Part shown: positions 23,160-31,076 of the stretch, in pieces
Layout: each line of letters starts with the position of its first letter
How positions within the stretch are numbered: position 1 is the first letter of the stretch
From: an uncultured Alphaproteobacteria bacterium
Lineage (GTDB): Bacteria > Pseudomonadota > Alphaproteobacteria > Caulobacterales > Parvularculaceae
DNA: 41,898 nt
Assembly: GCA_937895955.1 (NCBI GenBank)
Contig: CALAZI010000185.1
Coordinates: 1 to 41,898, forward strand
Reading direction: 5' to 3'
Program-made: the position numbers and the translations under genes
Notes under the pieces: model-generated
What the model saw: the letters and a program-made list of their open reading frames with translations, nothing else
What the model was told of the DNA's origin: nothing
Databases searched by the model: none

Positions 23160-24395
23160 ATGACAACTTCGCCGCCCCGAAAAACCGCGCTTGACGGCGT
23201 TCGCGTTCTTGACCTTTCCCGGGTTCTCGCAGGGCCGTGGGCGAGCCAGCTGCTCGGCGATCTCGGCGCGGAGGTGATCAAGATCGAACGCCCCGGTTCG
23301 GGCGACGACACGCGCGGCTGGGGCCCGCCCTTTTTGCACGACGCAAACGGCGAAGCGACGGATGCGGCCTATTTCCTGGCGGCGAACCGCAACAAGAAAT
23401 CGGTCGCCGTCGATATCGCCGACCCTGACGGCGCGGCGCTGGTGCGCAAGATCGCCGCGGCGAGCCATATCGTCGTTGAGAATTTCAAGGTCGGCGGCCT
23501 TAAAAAATACGGCCTCGATTATGCAAGCCTGTGCGAAGTCAATCCGGCGCTCGTTTATTGCTCAATCACCGGTTTCGGCCAGGACGGCCCCTACGCGCCG
23601 CGCGCCGGATACGACTACATGATCCAGGCGATGGGCGGCCTGATGTCGATCACCGGCCAGCCGGACGGCGCGCCGGGCGCTGAGCCGATGAAGGTCGGCG
23701 TCGCCGTCGCCGATCTCTTTTCCGGCATGTACGCCGCAACCTCTATCCTCGGCGCGCTTCGCCACGCCGAACGCACCGGCGAGGGCCAGCATGTCGACGT
23801 CGCGCTGCTCGACTGCCAGATCGCCATGCTCGCCAATCAGGCGACGAATTTTCTTGTTTCGGGAAAAGCGCCCGGCCGGCTCGGCAACGCGCACCCGAAC
23901 ATCGCGCCCTATCAGGTCTTCAAGACGCAAGACGGCCATATCGTCATCGCGGTGGGCAATGACGGGCAGTTCGCCGCCTTCGCCAAAACGATCGGCGCAG
24001 CTGATCTCGCCGACGATGATCGCTATAAAACCAATCGCAGCCGCGTCGCCAATCGCGAGAGCCTGACCGCCGCAATCGCCCCGGTCATGCGCGAAAAGAC
24101 GACAGCCGCATGGCTGGCCGCGATGGAGGCGGCGACCGTGCCGGCTGGGCCCATCAATTCGATTGACGCCGTGTTCGCCGATCCGCATGTCGCCGCGCGG
24201 GCGATGACCGCGCCGATCGAACGCGGCGACGCCGGCGCGGCGCGCATGGTGCCGCATCCGGTCAAATATTCGAAAACGCCGGCGCGCGCGGATCTTCCGC
24301 CGCCGTCAATCGGATCGCATACGGACGACATCCTTGCCGAATTCGCCGACGCAAAAGAAATCGCCGCGCTGAGAAAGCGCGGCGTCGTCGGCTGA
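23160..24395 (+). CDS. CaiB/BaiF family class III CoA transferase
   Basis: 411-residue enzyme that moves CoA between carboxylic acids through an aspartyl-CoA intermediate. The family opening is LDGVRVLDLSRVLAGPWASQLLGDLGAEVIKIERP. The nucleophilic aspartate is expected in VGVAVADLFSGMYA. ERTGEGQHVDVALLDCQIAML and AAWLAAMEAATVPAGPINSI are further family blocks. The ATG at 23160 lies close to the divergent acyl-CoA ligase promoter. Members act on formate/oxalate, carnitine, bile acids, mesaconate and others; this one cannot be assigned. It converges with the response-regulator gene 14 bp downstream, with no clear terminator between them. Confidence 0.94.
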   Translation: MTTSPPRKTALDGVRVLDLSRVLAGPWASQLLGDLGAEVIKIERPGSGDDTRGWGPPFLHDANGEATDAAYFLAANRNKKSVAVDIADPDGAALVRKIAAASHIVVENFKVGGLKKYGLDYASLCEVNPALVYCSITGFGQDGPYAPRAGYDYMIQAMGGLMSITGQPDGAPGAEPMKVGVAVADLFSGMYAATSILGALRHAERTGEGQHVDVALLDCQIAMLANQATNFLVSGKAPGRLGNAHPNIAPYQVFKTQDGHIVIAVGNDGQFAAFAKTIGAADLADDDRYKTNRSRVANRESLTAAIAPVMREKTTAAWLAAMEAATVPAGPINSIDAVFADPHVAARAMTAPIERGDAGAARMVPHPVKYSKTPARADLPPPSIGSHTDDILAEFADAKEIAALRKRGVVG

Positions 24396-24409
24396 TCTTT
24401 AAGGCGATC

Positions 24410-24817
24410 TCAGGCGGATTTGGTTTCGCGCGCCTCTTGCGCCGCGACAGGGTCGATGACGCCGATCTCCGCGAATTTCGCCGCGATGATTTTCTTATCG
24501 AACGGCTTCAGCACGTAATGGCCGGCGCCGGCGGCTTTCGCGAGCGTGAATTGCTGGGGATCGTTTTCGGTCGCGCAAAGAACGATCGTCGGGCGCTCCT
24601 CCTTCGGGAATTCGGTAAGGCCGCGCAGAAAATCAAGCGCGCCGAACGAGGGCAAGTCCCAATCGAGCAAGACGACGTCCGGCTTCGCGGCGCGGCACTG
24701 TTCCAGCGCGGCAGCCGGCGATTCCGACTCTTTCGCCTCAATCTTGAGGTCCGTCAGAATGCGCAGGGCGATCTCGCGGATAAGGCTTGAATCTTCAACG
24801 ATCAGACAGGTTTTCAT
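24410..24817 (-). CDS. Single-domain (CheY-like) response regulator
   Basis: 135-residue receiver domain with no output domain. The acidic pocket is Glu8-Asp9, the phosphoacceptor is Asp52 in VVLLDWDLP, and the conserved lysine is Lys104 in YVLKPFD. The IVLCATENDP segment resembles the CheYII-type receivers of alphaproteobacteria, but the switch Thr/Ser position appears to be alanine (Ala82). It follows chpT on the same strand by 61 bp, so it is a natural candidate partner for ChpT phosphotransfer, comparable in role to CpdR though not obviously an orthologue. A near-consensus CtrA box lies between the two genes. AAAGGA precedes the ATG by 10 nt. Confidence 0.92.
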   Translation of the reverse strand: MKTCLIVEDSSLIREIALRILTDLKIEAKESESPAAALEQCRAAKPDVVLLDWDLPSFGALDFLRGLTEFPKEERPTIVLCATENDPQQFTLAKAAGAGHYVLKPFDKKIIAAKFAEIGVIDPVAAQEARETKSA

Positions 24818-24878
24818 GGGCGCCGCGGTCCTTTGCGTCTGCCCCTGACCGGGGCGACCGCACTTTCCGACTTTTCGG

Positions 24879-24893
24879 TTAGCCTGCCGTTAA
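24879..24893 (-). promoter_or_regulatory. Near-consensus CtrA box before the response regulator
   Basis: On the minus strand it reads TTAA-CGGCAGG-CTAA, one base off TTAA-N7-TTAA. It overlaps the chpT stop codon and lies 62-76 bp upstream of the response-regulator start, a workable position for a promoter of that gene. Predicted only. Confidence 0.45.
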
Positions 24894-25556
24894 CGCAGCC
24901 GGCCCGGATTGCGCCGCCGCGGCGGAAAAACGCGCCGAAATCCGGGCTGAGCCCTCTTGATGCGTCAATTCCACGCCCCCTCCGGCGGTCCTGGCGGCGA
25001 GCGCCGAAAGATAATGAGGGGTAAATTTCGGCTTCAATTCCGTCGCATCGCCCTCAAGGGCGCGGATCATGTCCTCTTGAATGATGACGCGCTGGCCGGT
25101 GACGCGGATTTCATAGCCGCCGCGCGCGCCTTCGACGACGACATCGCCGCCGCGCGGGGCGCACTCGCCGGCGGCGAGGGCGAGAACGAGCAGCGCCTTG
25201 ACTTCGTCCTTGGGCGCCTGTCCAGGCGCAATCCGCCAGTCGAGCTTCGCCTTCTGCCAGGCGAACACTCCTTCAAGCACGTGGCGCGCCTCTTCAAAGG
25301 GAAGTTCGACCCCGAGCCCGCCGGACGCGCCATAGGCGAGGCGGGCGTATTTCAACAGCGCAACCGACTTTTCAGCGCTCGATTTGATGAGATCGACCGC
25401 AGCTTCCTTCATCGATGCGTCCATCGACGGATCGTGGAGGACTTCAAGACCTGAAGCGAGCGCGCCCACGGGATTCACGAGGTCGTGGCAGATACGCGAA
25501 GAAATGAGCGCGGAAAGGCTGACGGCGTCGAGATCGGACGGCGGAACAGACGACAT
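24879..25556 (-). CDS. chpT: Histidine phosphotransferase ChpT
   Basis: 225-residue cytosolic phosphotransfer protein that relays phosphate from the hybrid kinase CckA to CtrA and CpdR. The histidine-kinase-like dimer helix carries the phosphorylated residue His24 in SSRICHDLVNPVGALASGLEVL, the ChpT signature. The C-terminal half is a degenerate ATPase-like fold without the ATP-binding boxes. The ATG at 25556 starts the family's usual short leader; the in-frame TTG at 25631 would read through a hairpin and is rejected. The ribosome site (GAGGG) lies inside the 3' arm of a strong hairpin directly upstream. The gene is followed by a receiver-domain gene and preceded by the ydbH-ynbE-ydbL unit. 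Confidence 0.94.
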   Translation of the reverse strand: MSSVPPSDLDAVSLSALISSRICHDLVNPVGALASGLEVLHDPSMDASMKEAAVDLIKSSAEKSVALLKYARLAYGASGGLGVELPFEEARHVLEGVFAWQKAKLDWRIAPGQAPKDEVKALLVLALAAGECAPRGGDVVVEGARGGYEIRVTGQRVIIQEDMIRALEGDATELKPKFTPHYLSALAARTAGGGVELTHQEGSARISARFSAAAAQSGPAALTAG

Positions 25557-25559
25557 GAA

Positions 25560-25590
25560 AACGGGACCCTCTTTATCGAAGGGTCCCGTT
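25560..25590 (-). terminator. Terminator-like hairpin overlapping the chpT ribosome site
   Basis: Perfect 11-bp arms AACGGGACCCT/AGGGTCCCGTT with a 9-nt loop, ending in TTTTC on the minus strand. It should terminate the ydbL transcript, but it ends 3 nt before the chpT start codon and buries the GAGGG that would serve as its ribosome site. Confidence 0.75.
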
Positions 25591-25634
25591 ATGGATGATT
25601 CGGCCGGGTCTGTCGGTTTCCCGCCCTTCAAAAG

Positions 25635-25985
25635 TCAGGGCTGTTTCGCCCAGCTGCCGTCGGGCAACTGGACGCATTCGCCGGAATCAGCGCCTTCGAC
25701 GAGTTTCTTGCCGAACAGCGCCGCCGTATCCTCGATCGTAGCGCCGTTCTTGGAAGCCACGCCCGCATAGGTCGATTTGCGCTGCTGGTTGGTTGCGCGC
25801 AGTTCGCGGCGAATGCTCTCGCTGGCGGTTGCGCCGTCGACAACGCCGAGATAGCCGTCGGACTGTTCGCCGACAATGCAATCGGCTTTCGCCGCTTCGA
25901 TGGCGGCGGAGGCCGCGCCGGCGCCGGTTGCAAGAGTCGACGCGACAAGCGTTGCAATCGATGCGGCGATCAAATTCTTTTTCAT
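25635..25985 (-). CDS. ydbL: YdbL family (DUF1318) periplasmic protein
   Basis: 116-residue exported protein. A signal peptide (about residues 1-28, KKNLIAASIATLVASTLATGAGA) is followed by the DUF1318 core: AAKADCIVGEQSDGYLGVV, REL...NQQRKSTYAGVASKNGATIEDTAALFGKKLVE and DGSWAKQ at the end. In enterobacteria ydbL is the last gene of ydbH-ynbE-ydbL, where the products work together in lipid transport across the periplasm, and the same order is seen here. It starts 24 bp after ynbE, with AAGGAA upstream. The exact action of YdbL is not something the sequence shows. Confidence 0.92.
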   Translation of the reverse strand: MKKNLIAASIATLVASTLATGAGAASAAIEAAKADCIVGEQSDGYLGVVDGATASESIRRELRATNQQRKSTYAGVASKNGATIEDTAALFGKKLVEGADSGECVQLPDGSWAKQP

Positions 25986-26009
25986 GGACGCGGTTCCTTC
26001 TGGAGAGCC

Positions 26010-26222
26010 CTAGAAAATATCCGGGTTGTTGGCGATCAGATCTTCAACCTCTTTCTCCATCTTGATCAGCACTTCCTGCTTGATGTTGACGTTGAGATTG
26101 ATCTCGATCGGCTTATCCGGCGCCTGAACCTTAACCGTGGCGCACGCCGCCGCGGTGACAAACAGCACAGCCGCCTGCGCAAAACCGGCGCCGCGCCGCA
26201 AATCGATCCTGGCTCCAAGCAT
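26010..26222 (-). CDS. ynbE: YnbE-like outer-membrane lipoprotein
   Basis: 70-residue lipoprotein. The N-terminal hydrophobic segment ends in a lipobox-like TAAAC, so the mature protein would start at that cysteine and be lipid-anchored. The short mature part contains PIEINLNVNIKQEVLIKMEKEVEDLI, the conserved YnbE core that pairs with the YdbH C-terminus. The second of two adjacent ATGs (26222) has GAGGG at good spacing; the frame is open much further upstream but without signal sequence. It lies between ydbH (103 bp upstream) and ydbL, as in enterobacteria. The length is normal for the family. Confidence 0.88.
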   Translation of the reverse strand: MLGARIDLRRGAGFAQAAVLFVTAAACATVKVQAPDKPIEINLNVNIKQEVLIKMEKEVEDLIANNPDIF

Positions 26223-26325
26223 CATCGCCCTCGCTTTCAGAGAATCAGCTTCCACGCAAGCTATCATAGGCCGGGGGCGTGTCGAAATAGGGGCGACGGC
26301 TTGACCGTTCGGCCACAAAATCTCC

Positions 26326-29142
26326 TCAATTTTCAATCGTCTCTCCTTCCTCTTCCGTCCGGCGCGCGCGGTTCGTTTGCAGCTTGACATCCGTTGACAG
26401 GATCGCCTGCTCGATCAGGCTCAATAGCGGCGCGTTGATGGTTATCCTGTATTTGACCGGACTGTCGACGCGCTGCGTTTTGTCGCCTGTCCTGACCGGA
26501 ATATTGCTGCGGCCTTCAAAGAGAATGTTGAAATCAATCGCGCCGTCGAGCGGACCGTCGATGATCGACGACAGTTTCTCAAATCTCAGCTCACGGAGAA
26601 TTTCGAAAGCGAGCGCGCTTTGCTCGTTTGATTGCGACGCCGCGTCCGTCGCCTTGCCCCGATAGCGGATGACCCCGGGGCCCTTGGACGATACGATCCC
26701 CTTGTTGATGCGCGCCTTGCCGCCTTCGATGCTGAGCGGCAGCACGCCCTCGATTGCGCCTTCGCCGGACAGGCCTTCCACCTTGATGTAGTCAAGAAGG
26801 CCGGCGAGACTGACATCATCGATTTGCAGCGTCGTTTCGGATCGCCCCTCGACGACGATCTTCGATTCATAGGCGCCGATGGTTCCGCCGAACCAGGGGA
26901 ATTCAGCCTCGATAATTTCGATCGTGTTGTCGCCCGGCGCGCGGAAGCGCATGGCGCCGTTTTCAAGCTTCAGCGCGTCAAGATCGATCTTGGCGATCGA
27001 AAGCGTCTGTTCGCCGTCGGTCGTCGGCGGCGACATCGAGGAAAAGGCGAGCTTGCCCGAAACGCCTTCCGTCCGCGTGACGGCGACGCCGGGTCCCTGA
27101 AAGGAAACATTGTCGAGATCGACCGTCGCGGATGCGCCGACAAAATTCGGCCGCCAGGAAAAATTCGCCCGGCCCTCCGCCGCGCCGGTCGCGCCTGACA
27201 CGACGCCTTTCAGCGCGGGGATGAGGCGATCCGGCTGCAGGACGCGCCCGAACGTCAGAAGGCCGGAATCGAAGACCGCCTCACCGTCCCCGCTCGTCAT
27301 CCGGTGCGCGCCCTCTCCTTTTCCAAGCGGCGCGCCGGCAGGGGTTGCGGCGTCAAAGTCGAATTTGATCACATTGTCGGCGAGCCGCGCGCGGCCTGAC
27401 ACGGCGACCGGCGCGACCATTTCGAGCTTTACGTTTTGCGTAACGCGCATCGTCGACAGGAGCGCGTCCGCGGTCAGTCTGTCGCCGACAAGATCGGTCG
27501 AAAAATCGCCTCTCGCATCGGAAAGGACGAGCCCCTTGTTGAGAATGGCGCGCCCGCCCGAAAGCGCGCCCTTGATGCGCGTCGATTGCAAGGCGGGCGT
27601 GTAGGCGAGCGTGAAATCAAGGTCCGGCGGCGCGCCGTCGAAGACCGTTCGGCCGAGACGGAAATAAGCCGTCTTCGCTTCGAGCGCGCCGACGATTTCC
27701 GTCAGCGCGTCATCGCCCCATTTGATCGAGACGAGCGGCGTCGAAGCCGGACAGAGCGCCGCCGCGCCGATGCGCGTTTCCATGTCCAGCCCCTCCATGC
27801 GGATCGACGCGCGATCGATCGTCACGCAAGCGCCGTCTAGAGGCGACGCGCCAAGCGTTTCGTCGGCGAAGGCGACTGAAAGGGTGAACGCGCCGGCGGC
27901 CGGGGCATCATTGATCCGCAGGCGTCCGATGCGCGCGCCGGCAAGGCGCGTCGCCGCATCGACGACGCCGTCAAATCGCCCGTCCTGAAATCCGCCGCTG
28001 AATGTTCCCGCCAGACCGTCAAGCGTGACGCCAGCGAGATCGAAGGCGGCGAGATCCGCCGTCCCGTCGACGCGCCACAGTCCGGCCGCGCCGGACGCCG
28101 CGGCGAAGGCGCCCCGCCCGCGCGCGGCGCGCATATCGAATTCGGCGACGACGGACAGCCGCCGCTCATCATTGCGGCGGTCGTATAGCGGCGCGGCGTC
28201 AGCCTTGATCCGCAAGCGATCGCCGCGATCGGTTGCGACATCGAGCGTGTCGCCGACGATCGACACGGCGAATCCGCCGTCTGAAAAGTCGACGCGCAAT
28301 CCGCCAGCGACATCGATGCGCGCGACGCCGCCGGCCCCTGCGGCGACCGGCGCCAAACGCGGCGCAGTCGCCGTTTCAATCGTCGAGGAGCGAAGCGTCA
28401 GTTCAACGCCGCCCTCAAGATTGCGCGCGCCATCGCCGAAAAAAATGCGCCATGATTGAAGGCGGCCCGAAATATTCGCTGCGACGCCGCTTGCCGCGCC
28501 GAATGACGTCGCAATATCGCCGCCGACGGCGCCGTTAAGGTCGACGGCGCCGTCGCGCGCCAGATCGATCTTCATGTCGCCTTGTGCGCGTTCGAGCGAA
28601 AGCTGTTCGAAACCCGCCTTCGCCGCATCGAACCGAAGATTGAAAGCGCCGCCGTCGACAAGGTCGACAACGCCGGCGAGGTCGATTGCGGCCGCGCCTT
28701 CCGGCGTTGCGACCGTCAGATCGAGACCGGCAAGCTCAAGCCGCGAAAACGGCGGGGGACCCGATTTCGCATCAGGCTTGCGCCTCCAGCCGGCGATCGA
28801 AACCGCGCCGTTTTCATCGACATCGACAGTCGCCCGACCGCCGCCGACGGCGACGGTTTTGAACTTTCCGCGAAAAATCAGCGCGGGAAAATCATAGTTG
28901 AAAACGATGTCGCCGAGCGCGAGATCCGGCGCGGACGGATTGCGGCCGGCGTTCATCGCATCGAGCGTCAAGCGTGAAAAGTTAACGTCGGCCACGGACG
29001 CATCGGGATTTTCGAGCCCCTGCCGCGCCATGACCCGTTCGACGGCCGCTTCCGCGATCGGTTCGCGCAGCACGTACAATGCTGCGCCGGTCAAAACGAG
29101 GACGACCGCGACGCCGACGACCAAGCGGGCGACAACCCCCAT
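26326..29142 (-). CDS. ydbH: YdbH family AsmA-like phospholipid transport protein
   Basis: 938-residue protein with one N-terminal membrane helix (about residues 4-24, VVARLVVGVAVVLVLTGAALYVL) and a very long periplasmic part rich in repeating beta-strands, as in the AsmA/TamB/YhdP bridge proteins that carry phospholipid between inner and outer membrane. The C-terminal region (GLLDYIKVEGLSGEGAIEG, then LPLSIEGGKARINKG) is the typical YdbH end domain, and ynbE and ydbL follow. The ATG at 29142 is chosen because GGAG lies 7 nt upstream and it starts the membrane helix; the longer frame to 29310 overlaps the divergent peptidase promoter. Size is similar to the E. coli protein. Confidence 0.92.
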   Translation of the reverse strand: MGVVARLVVGVAVVLVLTGAALYVLREPIAEAAVERVMARQGLENPDASVADVNFSRLTLDAMNAGRNPSAPDLALGDIVFNYDFPALIFRGKFKTVAVGGGRATVDVDENGAVSIAGWRRKPDAKSGPPPFSRLELAGLDLTVATPEGAAAIDLAGVVDLVDGGAFNLRFDAAKAGFEQLSLERAQGDMKIDLARDGAVDLNGAVGGDIATSFGAASGVAANISGRLQSWRIFFGDGARNLEGGVELTLRSSTIETATAPRLAPVAAGAGGVARIDVAGGLRVDFSDGGFAVSIVGDTLDVATDRGDRLRIKADAAPLYDRRNDERRLSVVAEFDMRAARGRGAFAAASGAAGLWRVDGTADLAAFDLAGVTLDGLAGTFSGGFQDGRFDGVVDAATRLAGARIGRLRINDAPAAGAFTLSVAFADETLGASPLDGACVTIDRASIRMEGLDMETRIGAAALCPASTPLVSIKWGDDALTEIVGALEAKTAYFRLGRTVFDGAPPDLDFTLAYTPALQSTRIKGALSGGRAILNKGLVLSDARGDFSTDLVGDRLTADALLSTMRVTQNVKLEMVAPVAVSGRARLADNVIKFDFDAATPAGAPLGKGEGAHRMTSGDGEAVFDSGLLTFGRVLQPDRLIPALKGVVSGATGAAEGRANFSWRPNFVGASATVDLDNVSFQGPGVAVTRTEGVSGKLAFSSMSPPTTDGEQTLSIAKIDLDALKLENGAMRFRAPGDNTIEIIEAEFPWFGGTIGAYESKIVVEGRSETTLQIDDVSLAGLLDYIKVEGLSGEGAIEGVLPLSIEGGKARINKGIVSSKGPGVIRYRGKATDAASQSNEQSALAFEILRELRFEKLSSIIDGPLDGAIDFNILFEGRSNIPVRTGDKTQRVDSPVKYRITINAPLLSLIEQAILSTDVKLQTNRARRTEEEGETIEN

Positions 29143-29330
29143 CAGACAGCTCCTGCGCGCAACGCCGCCACCCCTCCGCGCGGCGCAATCGGTAGGAAGA
29201 GAGGCCGCCGCGCGCCTTACGGAAACCCTGACAGAATGGCGAAAATTGACCGGAAAAGCGAGGCCGGGATTTAAAACGCGGCGCCCATGATCGGATTTCG
29301 CCGAAAACATTGACTAATGCGCCAGCGCAA

Positions 29331-31076
29331 ATGAGAGATACGCGGCCGAGAATGCGTCAAACAGACAACAGTCAAAGAATTGGCGGCCGCCTGCCGGAGG
29401 GCGCGGAACGGCGCGCGCCGCTCGCCGCCGCGGCCGCGCTTGGCGTTCTCGCCGGCGGCGCGGCGTTCCTCGCCTATGCGATGAGCCGGCCGACCGATGC
29501 GAGGCTCGCCGAAAAGCCCGCGCCGCAAATCGTCAGAATAATCGCGGCGGAAGACATAGGGGCGTCCGGCTCAAACGTTGAAGCGCGCCCGGCGCACGCC
29601 CCGCCCGCAACGGCTGATGCGGAAGCCGCTCCCGATACGGTTGCGATTGATGTCGTTCTGAATGACGCGGCGGCGGAAGCCGATTCATCCCTCAACAATC
29701 CGCCGCGCCTGAAACCGGGCGCCGCGCCGTCGTCCGCACGCACGGCGGCGGCGTCGCCGAGCGTGCTGGCGCTTGCAGCGCCCTTCGCCGCCGCGATCGA
29801 AGACCGGCCGCCGCCCTTCTTTTTCGAAGCCGACCTTTCTCCTGAAACAATCGGCGGCAATCGCTCGAACGCGGATGGCGACCTTGCGGAAACCCCGCGC
29901 GAAATTACGCTGTCGCTCGCCAAGGGCGAAGCGTTCGTCGATGCGCTGACGCGCGCCGGCGTTCGCGCCGAAGACAGAAACGCCGCAGCCTACGCTCTCG
30001 GCCAGCATTACAATATGCGGCGGCTTCGCCCGTCGCAGGAATTCAAACTGACGCTGGCCGAACCGAATCGCACGGTCTTTCAGGAAATCTCCGCGCCCGG
30101 CGCTTTTCCCGCCTATCTCCTCGCGCTTGATTTCCGGGTCGACGCTGAAAACCGCATTCTTCTGAAGCGCAATCCGGACGGCCTTTTTGATGCGGAAGAA
30201 ACCGCGACGCCGCTGACGACGCGCATTGCGGCGATCGAAGGGCGGATCGACGGCAGCCTTTATTTGTCGGCCAAACGTCAAGGCGCGCCGGATGAGGTCA
30301 TCGCCGGTCTTGCGCAGATGTTCGCCTATGACGTCGACTTCCAGCGCGAGATCTTCGGCGGCGACGAATTCGAGGCGATTTTCGAGGTTCGATACGACGA
30401 TGCCGGCCGCATGGTCGGCGGCGGCGAAATCATTTTCGGCCGGTTGAAATGGCGCGGCCGTCAGAGGGAAAAAGGCTATTACCGTTTCGAAGCCGCGGGC
30501 GCCGGCAATCCGGATTATTTCGATGAAAAAGGCGAGAGCGCCCGGCGCCTGCTGATGAAAACGCCGGTCGACGGCGCGCGGCTTTCATCCGGTTTCGGCA
30601 CGCGCAAACATCCGATCCTTGGTTACCAAAAGGCGCATAAGGGCGTCGATTTCGCGGCGCCCCGCGGCACGCCGATCATGGCGGCCGGCGACGGCGTCGT
30701 CGAACGCGCCGGCCCCTACGGATCGTTCGGCAACTACATCCGCATTCGTCACGCGCAAGGCTATAAAACCGCCTACGCGCATCTGAATTCAATCAAGCGC
30801 GGCGTCAGGACGGGCGTGCGCGTTCGACAGGGCGAGATTATCGGCTATGTCGGCACGACGGGGCGCTCAACCGGGCCGCATCTTCATTACGAAGTTCATT
30901 TGCGCGACAAGCCCGTCAATCCGCAAAAGCTCAACATCGCGACGGGTTACGAATTGCGCGGCGCGGAACTCGCCGAGTTCAAGACGCGGCGCGATGAAAT
31001 CGACGCGATGCGCAGCCATGCTGACGCCGAACAGGCGACGCTGGCGTCCGACAAGAAGACCAGCGGCGCGCTTTAG
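29331..31076 (+). CDS. M23 family zinc endopeptidase, MepM-like
   Basis: 581-residue peptidoglycan endopeptidase anchored in the inner membrane. One helix near residues 32-52 (LAAAAALGVLAGGAAFLAYAM) is followed by a long disordered Ala/Pro linker, an OapA/LysM-like region (ITLSLAKGEAFVDALTRAG...RPSQEFKLTL), a second domain, and the catalytic lysostaphin-type domain. Zinc ligands are in HPILGYQKAHKGVDFAAP (about residue 433) and HLHYEVH (about residue 518). Domain order recalls E. coli MepM, which opens crosslinks for wall growth. The start is uncertain: ATG 29331, ATG 29352 or TTG 29310, none with a strong ribosome site. Divergent from the ydbH unit. Confidence 0.92.
   Translation: MRDTRPRMRQTDNSQRIGGRLPEGAERRAPLAAAAALGVLAGGAAFLAYAMSRPTDARLAEKPAPQIVRIIAAEDIGASGSNVEARPAHAPPATADAEAAPDTVAIDVVLNDAAAEADSSLNNPPRLKPGAAPSSARTAAASPSVLALAAPFAAAIEDRPPPFFFEADLSPETIGGNRSNADGDLAETPREITLSLAKGEAFVDALTRAGVRAEDRNAAAYALGQHYNMRRLRPSQEFKLTLAEPNRTVFQEISAPGAFPAYLLALDFRVDAENRILLKRNPDGLFDAEETATPLTTRIAAIEGRIDGSLYLSAKRQGAPDEVIAGLAQMFAYDVDFQREIFGGDEFEAIFEVRYDDAGRMVGGGEIIFGRLKWRGRQREKGYYRFEAAGAGNPDYFDEKGESARRLLMKTPVDGARLSSGFGTRKHPILGYQKAHKGVDFAAPRGTPIMAAGDGVVERAGPYGSFGNYIRIRHAQGYKTAYAHLNSIKRGVRTGVRVRQGEIIGYVGTTGRSTGPHLHYEVHLRDKPVNPQKLNIATGYELRGAELAEFKTRRDEIDAMRSHADAEQATLASDKKTSGAL

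Noticed and set aside
24366..24386. GCCGCGCT/AGCGCGGC hairpin at the CoA transferase end
   Set aside because: It is within the coding sequence and is not followed by a T-run, so it is not called a terminator.
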